Below are positions 1 to 6,351 of a stretch of DNA of 8,328 bases, piece after piece. Position 1 is the first letter of the stretch, and every line of letters begins with the position of its first letter. Origin of the DNA: an uncultured Flavobacteriaceae bacterium (GTDB taxonomy: Bacteria > Bacteroidota > Bacteroidia > Flavobacteriales > Flavobacteriaceae); NCBI GenBank assembly GCA_938041595.1, contig CALITN010000072.1:1-8328 (forward strand), given 5' to 3'. The translations under genes and the position numbers were made by a program. Under the pieces are notes generated by a model, which was given only the letters and a program-made list of their open reading frames with translations, was not told the DNA's origin and ran no database searches.

Positions 1-861
1 TCCTACGTATCTAAAGGGTTGGTGGGTGATGCCAAAATGGAGGCCATTCGCGTGGATGTCAATTTGGTAAATACTTCCTATGAGCTCGATTTGGATGGTC
101 TGCGTGCGTGGCAACCTCAGTTTGCTGACGCTGACTTTGAATTGGAAGCAGGCAAGTTTATTGTTGATACCGAGGTTGAAAAAATGTCTAAATCCAAATA
201 CAATGTGGTTAACCCTGATTCCATTTGCGATCGCTATGGTGCCGATACCCTTCGTATGTATGAAATGTTTTTAGGCCCCTTGGAGCAAGCCAAACCTTGG
301 AATACGGCCGGTATTTCTGGGGTGCACTCTTTCCTAAAAAAACTTTGGCGTCTCTTTTTTGAGGACGAAAAACTTCGTATTTCCGAAGGCGAACCCACAG
401 CCGCAGAATACAAAAGCCTGCATCAGGCAATTAAAAAAGTCAATGTGGATATTACACAGTTTTCCTTCAACACCTGTATCAGCACTTTTATGATTTGTGT
501 CAATGAATTGAGTGCTGAGGGCACTACTTCTCGTAAAATAGTAGAGCCTTTGGTTGTGCTATTGGCCCCTTTTGCACCCCATATTGCCGAAGAATTATGG
601 GAAAAACTAGGGCACAAAGAATCCGTAACAACTGTCGGATATCCTACACATGACGAAAAATTCCTTAAAGAAACAGAAAAAGAATATCCAGTTTCTTTTA
701 ATGGGAAAATGCGATTCACCTATTCCTTGCCGTTGGATATGGATAAAGCGGCCATTGAAAAACAGATTTTAGCCGAGTCACAAACGCAAAAGTACTTGGA
801 AGGAAAAACACCCAAAAAAGTAATTGTGGTCCCTGGAAAAATAATCAATATCGTATTGTAA
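1..861 (+). CDS. leuS: Leucyl-tRNA synthetase, C-terminal part (5' end outside window)
   Basis: Class I aminoacyl-tRNA synthetase that charges tRNA-Leu with leucine in the cytoplasm. The reading frame is open from base 1, so the gene starts upstream; 286 codons are visible, roughly the last third of a protein usually 850-950 residues long. The catalytic signature KMSKS lies at bases 181-195, inside VEKMSKSKYNVVNPDSI, followed by the typical GADTLRMYEMFLGPLEQAKP stretch. The anticodon-binding helical domain follows, with LLAPFAPHIAEELWEKLG near codons 187-204, and the C-terminal domain ends in a natural stop after VPGKIINIVL. The HIGH motif and editing domain are not in view. The stop TAA shares its last base with the ATG of the next gene, so the two are probably translationally coupled. 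Identification is very secure. Confidence 0.97.
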   Translation, partial: SYVSKGLVGDAKMEAIRVDVNLVNTSYELDLDGLRAWQPQFADADFELEAGKFIVDTEVEKMSKSKYNVVNPDSICDRYGADTLRMYEMFLGPLEQAKPWNTAGISGVHSFLKKLWRLFFEDEKLRISEGEPTAAEYKSLHQAIKKVNVDITQFSFNTCISTFMICVNELSAEGTTSRKIVEPLVVLLAPFAPHIAEELWEKLGHKESVTTVGYPTHDEKFLKETEKEYPVSFNGKMRFTYSLPLDMDKAAIEKQILAESQTQKYLEGKTPKKVIVVPGKIINIVL

Positions 862-1121
862 TGACGGATTTTCAAATTGAATTGCTGGGCTTAGGAGCCG
901 CCTTTCTAACCACTTTTGGTTTTGTTCCACAAGCCATAAAAATGGTTAGAACCAAAGACACCTCTAGTATTTCCTTGAGTATGTATGTTGTATTGGTGAC
1001 AGGTGTTTCGCTATGGCTAGTCTATGGGATTTTGTTACAGCGTCCGGCTATTATTTTGGCAAATTCAGTTTCTATGATCCTCCAATTATGGATCATCATA
1101 ATAAAGTTAAAACACCGTTAA
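861..1121 (+). CDS. SemiSWEET-family small sugar transporter (PQ-loop)
   Basis: An 86-residue membrane protein with three predicted helices (about residues 6-26, 38-59 and 62-82), the size of a SemiSWEET half-transporter. These work as homodimers moving sugars such as sucrose or glucose across the inner membrane down their gradient. The PQ-loop signature is FVPQ at residues 21-24. The segment TKDTSSISLSMY (31-42), Trp52 and Asn68 sit where SemiSWEETs carry the loop and the Trp/Asn pair that lines the substrate pocket; the 16-residue Trp-Asn spacing matches what I recall of the structurally studied Leptospira protein. The start codon overlaps the leuS stop by one base (TAATG), so expression probably depends on the leuS transcript. 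Substrate cannot be read from the sequence. The family call is strong; sugar transport here is inferred from the family. Confidence 0.9.
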   Translation: MTDFQIELLGLGAAFLTTFGFVPQAIKMVRTKDTSSISLSMYVVLVTGVSLWLVYGILLQRPAIILANSVSMILQLWIIIIKLKHR

Positions 1122-1167
1122 CAAATGTTTTCAATTCCTTCTTTCGTTGTATTTTTAAAATAAAAAA
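1122..1167 (+). promoter_or_regulatory. Possible weak promoter before the zinc metallopeptidase gene
   Basis: This 46-base gap contains TATTTTTA at 1150-1157, one mismatch from the Bacteroidota -7 box TAnnTTTG, with a TTTT run at 1128-1131 about 18 bases upstream as a poor -33 element. The start codon follows an A-rich stretch with no Shine-Dalgarno sequence. No terminator hairpin is visible between the two genes, so the metallopeptidase could equally be read through from leuS. Low confidence. Confidence 0.2.
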
Positions 1168-1854
1168 ATGTACCTAATCATCGTTCTTGCCACAGCCGGT
1201 TTTAGTATGTGGGTGAGTAGCACCTTAAAGCGTAAATTCAAAAAATATTCACAGCAATCTCTCCAAAGCGGTTTGTCAGGAAAAGAAATTGCAGAGCAAA
1301 TGCTGATGGATCACGGGATACGAGATGTAAAAGTGGTTTGTACTTCGGGAATGCTCAGCGATCATTACAACCCCAAAACCAAAACGGTCAACTTGAGTGA
1401 GGGCGTTTACTCCCAGCGCAATGCGGCAGCTGCGGCAGTGGCAACCCACGAATGCGGACATGCCGTACAACACGCCACAGGTTATGAGTGGCTTCAGATG
1501 CGATCAACTTTGGTGCCTGCTGTTAGTGTTGCTTCCAATCTGTCTATGTGGGTTATCTTTGGGGGTTTAGCAGCCATGCAAACCTTAGCCTTTGGGCAAA
1601 CTATCGCCATGATTGGTGTTGGAATGTTTGGATTGGGAACTTTATTTAGTTTTATCACACTACCTGTAGAATACGATGCCAGCAATCGTGCCTTGGCTTG
1701 GCTCAAACGGAAGCAAATTGTGACCCAGCAGGAATTGGTTGGGGCAGAAGATGCTCTGAAATGGGCGGCACGCACTTATGTAGTGGCCGCGATTGGTTCG
1801 CTAGCTACCTTGATTTACTTAGCCTTTCGTGTAGCAGGAAACAGCCGTGATTAA
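1168..1854 (+). CDS. Membrane zinc metallopeptidase, YugP family (Zn_peptidase_2)
   Basis: A 228-residue integral-membrane metalloprotease of the YugP type, whose physiological substrates are largely unknown. A helix at residues 1-17 is followed by a basic stretch, STLKRKFKKYS. The family segment SDHYNP lies at 64-69. The zinc site HECGH is at 94-98, with catalytic Glu95 and ligands His94 and His98. Glu168 in LPVEYDAS (165-172) is the likely third ligand. Hydrophobic segments at about 117-137, 143-164 and 202-222 follow, so the catalytic helix sits next to or within the membrane. The length matches the family. The start ATG at 1168 places the first helix right at the N-terminus, as in homologues. 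The gene ends two bases from the stop of the convergent Lrp-type gene. The family call is strong; the cellular role is unknown. Confidence 0.93.
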   Translation: MYLIIVLATAGFSMWVSSTLKRKFKKYSQQSLQSGLSGKEIAEQMLMDHGIRDVKVVCTSGMLSDHYNPKTKTVNLSEGVYSQRNAAAAAVATHECGHAVQHATGYEWLQMRSTLVPAVSVASNLSMWVIFGGLAAMQTLAFGQTIAMIGVGMFGLGTLFSFITLPVEYDASNRALAWLKRKQIVTQQELVGAEDALKWAARTYVVAAIGSLATLIYLAFRVAGNSRD

Positions 1855-1856
1855 TA

Positions 1857-2330
1857 TTACAGTTCAATTTGACGTTGAATCTGTTGGTCCAAAGAAATAT
1901 AGGTTTCCGTTCGTGAAATTCCCTCAATGGACTGTACTTTGGTATTCAATACCTGCATTAGATGTTCATTGTCTCGGCAGAGTATTTTGATCAATACACT
2001 CCAGTTTCCAGTCGTATAGTGACATTCAATCACCTCCGGAACTTTTTTTAATTGACGTACCGCTTCTTGATTACGCAGCGCTCGATCGAGGTAAATCCCA
2101 ATAAAAGCTAAGGTTTTATAACCCAGAACTTTAGGGTCAATTAGTACTTGAGATCCAGCAATCAGATTTGATTTCTCTAATTTCTTTAGCCGTTGATGAA
2201 CAGCCGTCCCCGATATTCCCACTTCTTTAGCAATACTGTTCACTGGACTTCGGGCATCGGTCATCAGTCGTTTTAAGATCAATTTATCGATGCCATCCAG
2301 TTGTACTTCGTTGTCGGAAATTCTAGCCAT
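1857..2330 (-). CDS. Lrp/AsnC-family transcriptional regulator
   Basis: A 157-residue DNA-binding regulator of the feast/famine family, which typically senses amino acids and assembles as dimers to octamers. The N-terminal winged helix-turn-helix spans about residues 10-60: LDGIDKLIL (11-19) opens it and the recognition region runs VGISGTAVHQRLKKLEKS (37-54). The C-terminal RAM/ligand-binding domain (about 70-150) has the family pattern at IECHYTTGNWSVLIKI (101-116) and the tail TETYISLDQQIQRQIEL. The length is standard. It starts at ATG 2330 with a good Bacteroidota promoter just upstream and is transcribed alone, diverging from the DUF423 gene and converging on the YugP gene. Lrp-type proteins often control their own gene and the divergent neighbour, so 2331-2408 is the obvious target, but no site is proven. 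Effector and regulon cannot be read from the sequence. Confidence 0.95.
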   Translation of the reverse strand: MARISDNEVQLDGIDKLILKRLMTDARSPVNSIAKEVGISGTAVHQRLKKLEKSNLIAGSQVLIDPKVLGYKTLAFIGIYLDRALRNQEAVRQLKKVPEVIECHYTTGNWSVLIKILCRDNEHLMQVLNTKVQSIEGISRTETYISLDQQIQRQIEL

Positions 2331-2350
2331 TGTATTTGGTATTTAAGCAA

Positions 2351-2378
2351 CAAAGGTACTTTATCGCAATTAAAACAA
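2351..2378 (-). promoter_or_regulatory. Bacteroidota-type promoter of the Lrp/AsnC gene
   Basis: On the minus strand, TACCTTTG at 2358-2351 matches the -7 consensus TAnnTTTG exactly. TTG at 2378-2376 lies 17 bases upstream and can serve as the -33 element. Transcription would start near 2345, giving a leader of about 15 bases before the ATG at 2330. The hexamer GTACTT occurs at 2356-2361, overlapping the -7 box, and again at 2390-2395. This could be chance or part of an autoregulatory site. No comparably good box faces the DUF423 gene on the plus strand. Confidence 0.6.
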
Positions 2379-2408
2379 TATATTCGCTAGTACTTATTTA
2401 AAAAAGCA

Positions 2409-2789
2409 ATGGAGAAAAGCTATTTGATTTCGGGAACCTTATTTATATTATTGAGTATTATATTAGGTGCTTTTGGTAGCCACGCCTTGCGTCCAGTATT
2501 ACCCGAATCGTCTTTCTATGGCTACACGGTGGCAACCCATTACCTCGGTTTTCAAGGGCTTGGTCTATTGGTGATTGGATTGTTGCAAGCCCACTATGAA
2601 ATTCCTACTTTGGTTTATCAGGGTTTGTTTTGGGGTACCGTTGTTTTTAGTGGGAGTATCCTTCTTCTGACCCTTGGAAAATTAATGGGCTGGAATCTCC
2701 GGTTTCTTGGACCTGTAACACCGATAGGGGGATTGATGCTGCTTTTAAGTTGGGGTCTTTTGTTGCGCTTTTTTATTCGCTTGCCCTAG
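2409..2789 (+). CDS. DUF423 family small membrane protein
   Basis: A 126-residue integral-membrane protein of the DUF423 family (related to E. coli YgdD and B. subtilis YwdK), whose function is not established. Four hydrophobic segments are visible at about residues 5-26, 42-61, 68-91 and 100-123. The family hallmarks are present: GAFGSHAL at 20-27 in the first helix, THYLGFQGLGLL (43-54) in the second, SGSILLL (81-87) in the third, and GPVTPIGGLMLLLSW (101-115) in the fourth. The length is normal for the family. The start ATG at 2409 follows an A-rich leader without a Shine-Dalgarno sequence. It is a single-gene unit, divergent from the Lrp gene and ending eight bases from the stop of the convergent hemD. 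The family call is strong; no function is assigned. Confidence 0.93.
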   Translation: MEKSYLISGTLFILLSIILGAFGSHALRPVLPESSFYGYTVATHYLGFQGLGLLVIGLLQAHYEIPTLVYQGLFWGTVVFSGSILLLTLGKLMGWNLRFLGPVTPIGGLMLLLSWGLLLRFFIRLP

Positions 2790-2797
2790 CAAAAAAA

Positions 2798-3538
2798 CTA
2801 TTTATTTCCGTTGATGTACTTCTCAATGGCCATTGTCATTGAGGGGGTCTCTGGGGTCGGTGCTTTGATGTCAACGCGGAGCTTGGCTTGATCAGCAGCG
2901 GCAATGGTGGTGTTTCCATAAACAGCAATACGCGTATCGTTCTGTTCAAAATCCGGAAAGTTTTTCAAAAGGGATTCAATGCCAGAGGGACTGAAGAAAA
3001 CAAGAATGTCGTAATAAACATCTCGAAGGTCGGATAAATCGCTTACCACCGTTTTGTATAATTGCGCTCGTGTCCAGTTGATCTTCATATTGTCTAACAA
3101 CTCAGGGAGTGAAGCCTTCAAAATGTCAGAGGTAGGAAGCAAATAGGTTTCTTTGTTATACTTTTTAAATGTACTCTCCAAATCTGCTATGGATTTTTCA
3201 CCGACATAGATTTTACGCTTTCGGTACACGACATATTTTTGAAGGTAAAAAGCAACGGCTTCGGACTGACAAAAATATTTAGTACTGTCAGGTACTTTGT
3301 ATCGCATTTCTTCGGTCAATCTAAAAAAGTGATCTACCGCATTTCGGCTTGTCAATATGATGTTGTCAAAATTTGAAAAATCAATCTTTTGTTGCCGTAC
3401 GTCTTTTGCTGTCACACCTTCTACGTGAATGAAGGGGCGAAAATCAATCTTAAGCTTGTGCTTGTCCTTCAGCTTCGCGTAGGGTGATTTATCAGATGCA
3501 GGTTCAGGTTGAGAAACCAATATTGACTTTACTTTCAT
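2798..3538 (-). CDS. hemD: Uroporphyrinogen-III synthase (HemD family)
   Basis: A 246-residue cytoplasmic enzyme of the tetrapyrrole pathway. It cyclises hydroxymethylbilane with inversion of ring D to give uroporphyrinogen III, the precursor of heme and related cofactors. HemD is poorly conserved, but the two-lobed pattern is clear. N-terminal KVKSILVSQPEP (2-13) opens lobe 1; FDNIILTSRNAVDHFF (57-72) matches the hinge-side TSxNAV motif. In lobe 2, YDILVFFSPSGIESLL (176-191) matches the SPSGV/AV motif. IAVYGNTTIAAA (204-215) corresponds to the substrate-binding G-x-TTA-x-A segment, and APTPETPSM (226-234) to the closing A-x-x-PT motif. The length is normal. It is the second gene of a minus-strand pair, six bases after the DUF4271 stop, so it is probably co-transcribed with it. 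No other heme gene is in the window. Confidence 0.9.
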   Translation of the reverse strand: MKVKSILVSQPEPASDKSPYAKLKDKHKLKIDFRPFIHVEGVTAKDVRQQKIDFSNFDNIILTSRNAVDHFFRLTEEMRYKVPDSTKYFCQSEAVAFYLQKYVVYRKRKIYVGEKSIADLESTFKKYNKETYLLPTSDILKASLPELLDNMKINWTRAQLYKTVVSDLSDLRDVYYDILVFFSPSGIESLLKNFPDFEQNDTRIAVYGNTTIAAADQAKLRVDIKAPTPETPSMTMAIEKYINGNK

Positions 3539-3544
3539 GGGCTG

Positions 3545-4216
3545 TTAGTTTAATTCAAAGGGGTTACCGATCCATTTGTAAATCCAAATCCAGGGTGCAA
3601 TTTTGAAGGTACAAATATACAAAAATATATATACCGAGCTTCGAAAGTTGGGCTTTGTGAGCCCTAGGTAGTGGATGCTTTGAATAAATAAATTTCCGAT
3701 AAGAAATAACCCCAGACTTATCCATAAAAGTAGGATTCGTTTCTCCAGTGGTGAAAAGTAGTACAAAAGGTTTACACAATATAAGACAAGGGCTAAATAG
3801 CCATAGCTTGAGACACCTTTAAAAATCAACAAGTTTGAAACGGCTTGCAATTCAAAGAGCCACGCAATCAGACGCAGTGAAAGATATCGGAGCAGACTAA
3901 GGGCCATCAGAACGCCTAGACTTGTTAAAAAGACGGTAGGGCTGTGTGCTATTGAAAAATAATGACTCCAAACAAATGTTATGAGGAGGCTGAGCGTGAT
4001 CATCAAAAAAATATAAATCCCCAATTGAAAGGGTCGCCAAAGAGACATATCCCGTTCCTTTCCAAAAATCCGTAAGTAACTGGTGAAATCAAAAAGACGA
4101 ATGAAATAGGCTGCTTCATATTTGTAGCCACGGAAGAGCTGACTCAGCAAAACAAACTGCAAAAAGAATATCGCTAAAATCCAATTTTCGATTGTTGCAA
4201 CACGGCTTATCCACAT
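3545..4216 (-). CDS. DUF4271 polytopic membrane protein
   Basis: A 223-residue integral-membrane protein of the DUF4271 family, found in Bacteroidota and of unknown function. About six hydrophobic segments are visible: residues 12-28, 64-83, 93-120 (possibly two short helices), 139-154, 159-177 and 193-211. The C-terminal stretch FRSSVYIFLYICTFKIAP (191-208) is typical of the family; from memory the Lys here is usually Glu, which deserves an alignment check. I chose ATG 4216 over a TTG 30 bases upstream (4246), because the hydrophobic N-terminus then begins as in homologues and the extra ten residues add no recognisable sequence. The gene lies just upstream of hemD in the same direction, an arrangement I recall from other flavobacteria. 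It diverges from the mannosyltransferase operon. Role unknown; a link to tetrapyrrole synthesis is only suggested by position. Confidence 0.85.
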   Translation of the reverse strand: MWISRVATIENWILAIFFLQFVLLSQLFRGYKYEAAYFIRLFDFTSYLRIFGKERDMSLWRPFQLGIYIFLMITLSLLITFVWSHYFSIAHSPTVFLTSLGVLMALSLLRYLSLRLIAWLFELQAVSNLLIFKGVSSYGYLALVLYCVNLLYYFSPLEKRILLLWISLGLFLIGNLFIQSIHYLGLTKPNFRSSVYIFLYICTFKIAPWIWIYKWIGNPFELN

Positions 4217-4253
4217 CTGGTAAAAATACGAGTTTATTGAAATCAATATGCGA

Positions 4254-4276
4254 TTCCACTTTTATTTTAGGTGGAA
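4254..4276. repeat. Inverted repeat in the DUF4271/mannosyltransferase divergent region
   Basis: TTCCAC at 4254-4259 and GTGGAA at 4271-4276 are perfect 6-base complements separated by an 11-base AT-rich spacer. It lies between the two divergent start codons (4216 and 4295), so it could be an operator for a dimeric regulator or a short hairpin. Arms this short can arise by chance, and no partner is known. Confidence 0.3.
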
Positions 4277-4281
4277 CTGGT

Positions 4282-4289
4282 TACTTTTG
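4282..4289 (+). promoter_or_regulatory. Possible -7 box for the mannosyltransferase operon
   Basis: TACTTTTG matches the Bacteroidota -7 consensus TAnnTTTG exactly and ends five bases before the ATG at 4295. If used, the transcript would be leaderless or nearly so, and the GTG at 4271 could not be a start. No TTG-type -33 element lies at the right distance; only a T-rich run near 4259-4268 does. The match could be coincidental. Confidence 0.35.
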
Positions 4290-4294
4290 AAGCA

Positions 4295-5017
4295 ATGAAT
4301 CGCCATTTAATTGTCATACCTACCTACAACGAAGTAGAAAATATTGCTGAAATCATTCACAAGATATTTTCACGGCCCTTAGCGCTTTCGGTTTTGGTGG
4401 TAGATGACAATTCTCCCGATGGGACAGCCCAAGCGGTTCAGCAACTTCAAGCAACGTATTCCAATCGTTTGTTTTTGGAACAGCGACCCAAAAAGGAAGG
4501 CTTAGGGCCGGCCTATTTACATGGTTTCTGCTGGGCTTTGCCTCAGGATTTTGAGTATCTGATTCAAATGGATGCTGATTTTTCTCACGATCCAGAGGAT
4601 TTGACCTTGTTTGTGGCCAGCTTAGAAAAGGGTTCGGATGTAGTGGTGGGCTCTCGTTACTCTGACGGAGTGACGGTAGTCAATTGGCCTCTCAGTCGTA
4701 TTTTACTTTCGTATTTCGCCTCGCAGTTTGTGCAACTAATGACTCGAATGCCTATCAAGGATCCCACAGCGGGCTATGTGGGATACCGAAAAGCTGTTTT
4801 AGAGTCTTTAGATCTTGGAGCCATCCGTTATGTGGGCTATGCCTATCAAATTGAAATGAAATACAAGGCTTGGAAAAAAGGGTTTAAACTGACGGAGATC
4901 CCCATTGTTTTTAAGAATAGAGTCAAGGGGCATTCAAAAATGAGCGGTCAGATTATTTGGGAAGCTTTTTTTGGGGTTCTATTTTTACCGCTACAAAATT
5001 TATTTAGAAAAAAATGA
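4295..5017 (+). CDS. Polyprenol monophosphomannose synthase (GT2 family)
   Basis: A 240-residue family 2 glycosyltransferase of the dolichol/polyprenol-phosphate mannose synthase type. Enzymes of this type transfer mannose from GDP-mannose to a polyprenyl phosphate at the cytoplasmic face of the membrane, providing a lipid-linked donor for later glycosylation. Motifs run in order: VIPTYNEVENI (7-17), VVDDNSPDGTA (35-45) for nucleotide binding, QMDADFSHDP (91-100) with the metal-binding DAD at 93-95, VVVGSRY (116-122), KDPTAGY (155-161), and the acceptor-side loop RVKGHSKMS (209-217). There is no C-terminal membrane domain, so it is the soluble or peripheral form. I chose ATG 4295 over GTG 4271 because homologues begin just before IVIPTYNE. 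Its stop overlaps the dihydroorotase start (ATGA). Donor specificity is inferred from the family; glucose transfer is the main alternative. Confidence 0.9.
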   Translation: MNRHLIVIPTYNEVENIAEIIHKIFSRPLALSVLVVDDNSPDGTAQAVQQLQATYSNRLFLEQRPKKEGLGPAYLHGFCWALPQDFEYLIQMDADFSHDPEDLTLFVASLEKGSDVVVGSRYSDGVTVVNWPLSRILLSYFASQFVQLMTRMPIKDPTAGYVGYRKAVLESLDLGAIRYVGYAYQIEMKYKAWKKGFKLTEIPIVFKNRVKGHSKMSGQIIWEAFFGVLFLPLQNLFRKK

Positions 5018-6351
5018 AGCGAACGCTGATACAACAAGCAACGGTAATCAATGAAGGGATGTCTCAGATACTGGATGTGGCTCTTGAAGGACAACGAATT
5101 GTGGATGTTTCTCCAAGGATTAGCCCCATGGCGGGCGACCATTGTATTGATGCCCAAGGACTTCATTTACTTCCAGGGTTGATTGACGATCAGGTTCATT
5201 TTCGGGAACCTGGATTGACACACAAAGCCGATATTGCCAGCGAATCGCAAGCAGCCATAGCTGGGGGAATCACTTCTTTTATTGAGATGCCCAACACCCA
5301 GCCACAAACCACAACAATTGAGGAATTAGAAGCCAAGTTTGACACGGCCTCCCAAAAAGCCGCAGCCAATTATTCCTTTATGTTTGGAGGAACCAATGAC
5401 AATCTGGACGAAATCTTGAAACTGGACAAAAACGCTGCAGCAGGCTTAAAACTTTTTTTAGGCTCCTCTACAGGGAATATGTTAGTCGACTCCCCAGAAA
5501 TATTAGAGAAAATTTTTTCCAGTACCGATATGGTCATATCCGTTCATTGTGAAGATGAGCAAACCATTCGTGCCAATACCCAAAAATATGAGAATCAATA
5601 TGGTGATAATATTCCAGTGGAACTGCACCCGATTATTCGAAGCGAAGAGGCCTGTTATTTATCTTCTTCAAAGGCGATTGCGTTGGCCAAAAAAACAGGA
5701 GCACGGTTGCATGTTTTCCATTTGTCCACGGCCAAGGAAACCGAATTGTTTGATCCTTCTATTCCGTTGAAAGAAAAGAAAATTACGGCCGAAGTCTGTG
5801 TACATCATCTTTGGTTTTCTGACAAAGATTATGCTGACAAAAAAACACTCATCAAATGGAATCCAGCCGTCAAAACCCAAGCCGATCAAGACGGTTTATG
5901 GGCTGCACTCAATGACGATCGGATTGATGTATTGGCCACAGATCATGCACCCCATACTTGGGAGGAAAAACAAAACCAATACACCAAAGCTCCTTCAGGG
6001 GGGCCTCTGGTGCAACATGCATTACTGGCCTTGCTTACAGCTTCCAAAAATGGAAAAATCAGCTTGGAGCGCTTGGTGCAAAAGGCTTGTCATAACCCTG
6101 CTATCTTATTTGACATCAAAGATCGAGGCTACATCAGACCAGGCTACTATGCCGATTTGGTGTTGGTTGATCTTGAAAAACCTTCTACTGTTACAAAAGA
6201 GTCTATCTTATACAAATGCGGTTGGTCCCCTTTTGAGGGAACCACCTTTGCTGCGACTATTCACAGCACATTTGTCAATGGAATCCTCGCCTATGCCGAT
6301 GGAAAAATTCAAGCAACACAGGCAGGACAACGATTAACATTTGACCGATGA
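5014..6351 (+). CDS. pyrC: Dihydroorotase, class I (amidohydrolase superfamily)
   Basis: A 445-residue zinc amidohydrolase that reversibly cyclises carbamoyl-aspartate to dihydroorotate, the third step of pyrimidine synthesis, in the cytoplasm. The TIM-barrel core is flanked by a small beta domain formed from both ends. Visible site residues are the metal-binding strand IDDQVHFREPG (57-67) with His62 and substrate Arg64, MPN with Asn94, GLKLFLGSSTG (144-154) with Lys146 as candidate carboxylated ligand, VHCE with His178, RLHVFHLS with His233/His236, and LATDHAPH (307-314) with catalytic Asp310. The first His of the usual HxH pair is Gln60. I recall the same Gln in other Bacteroidota and some proteobacterial homologues, so it is probably a subfamily trait. 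Length and C-terminus (RGYIRPGYYADLVLVD, 371-386) are normal. ATGA overlaps join it to the genes on both sides. Dihydroorotase is the best call; another cyclic amidohydrolase is less likely. Confidence 0.92.
   Translation: MKRTLIQQATVINEGMSQILDVALEGQRIVDVSPRISPMAGDHCIDAQGLHLLPGLIDDQVHFREPGLTHKADIASESQAAIAGGITSFIEMPNTQPQTTTIEELEAKFDTASQKAAANYSFMFGGTNDNLDEILKLDKNAAAGLKLFLGSSTGNMLVDSPEILEKIFSSTDMVISVHCEDEQTIRANTQKYENQYGDNIPVELHPIIRSEEACYLSSSKAIALAKKTGARLHVFHLSTAKETELFDPSIPLKEKKITAEVCVHHLWFSDKDYADKKTLIKWNPAVKTQADQDGLWAALNDDRIDVLATDHAPHTWEEKQNQYTKAPSGGPLVQHALLALLTASKNGKISLERLVQKACHNPAILFDIKDRGYIRPGYYADLVLVDLEKPSTVTKESILYKCGWSPFEGTTFAATIHSTFVNGILAYADGKIQATQAGQRLTFDR

Noticed and set aside
423..719. 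A 98-codon antisense open frame within leuS
   Set aside because: It lies wholly inside the conserved leuS C-terminal region and has no recognisable protein features or start signal.
2781..2792. TTGC-CCTA-GCAA stem followed by seven A residues between DUF423 and hemD, as a terminator
   Set aside because: The stem is only 4 base pairs. On the plus strand it is followed by A residues instead of T, and on the minus strand the T-run comes before the stem, so it does not fit intrinsic termination in either direction.
4271..4294. GTG at 4271 as the start of the mannosyltransferase
   Set aside because: It would add eight residues not expected before the first strand of this family, it overlaps an inverted repeat and lies upstream of a promoter-like box; ATG 4295 fits better.
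5798..6337. A 179-codon open frame on the plus strand inside the dihydroorotase gene
   Set aside because: It is in another frame of a fully conserved enzyme gene. Its translation shows no domain pattern and looks like a frame shadow rich in random Lys, Leu and Pro.
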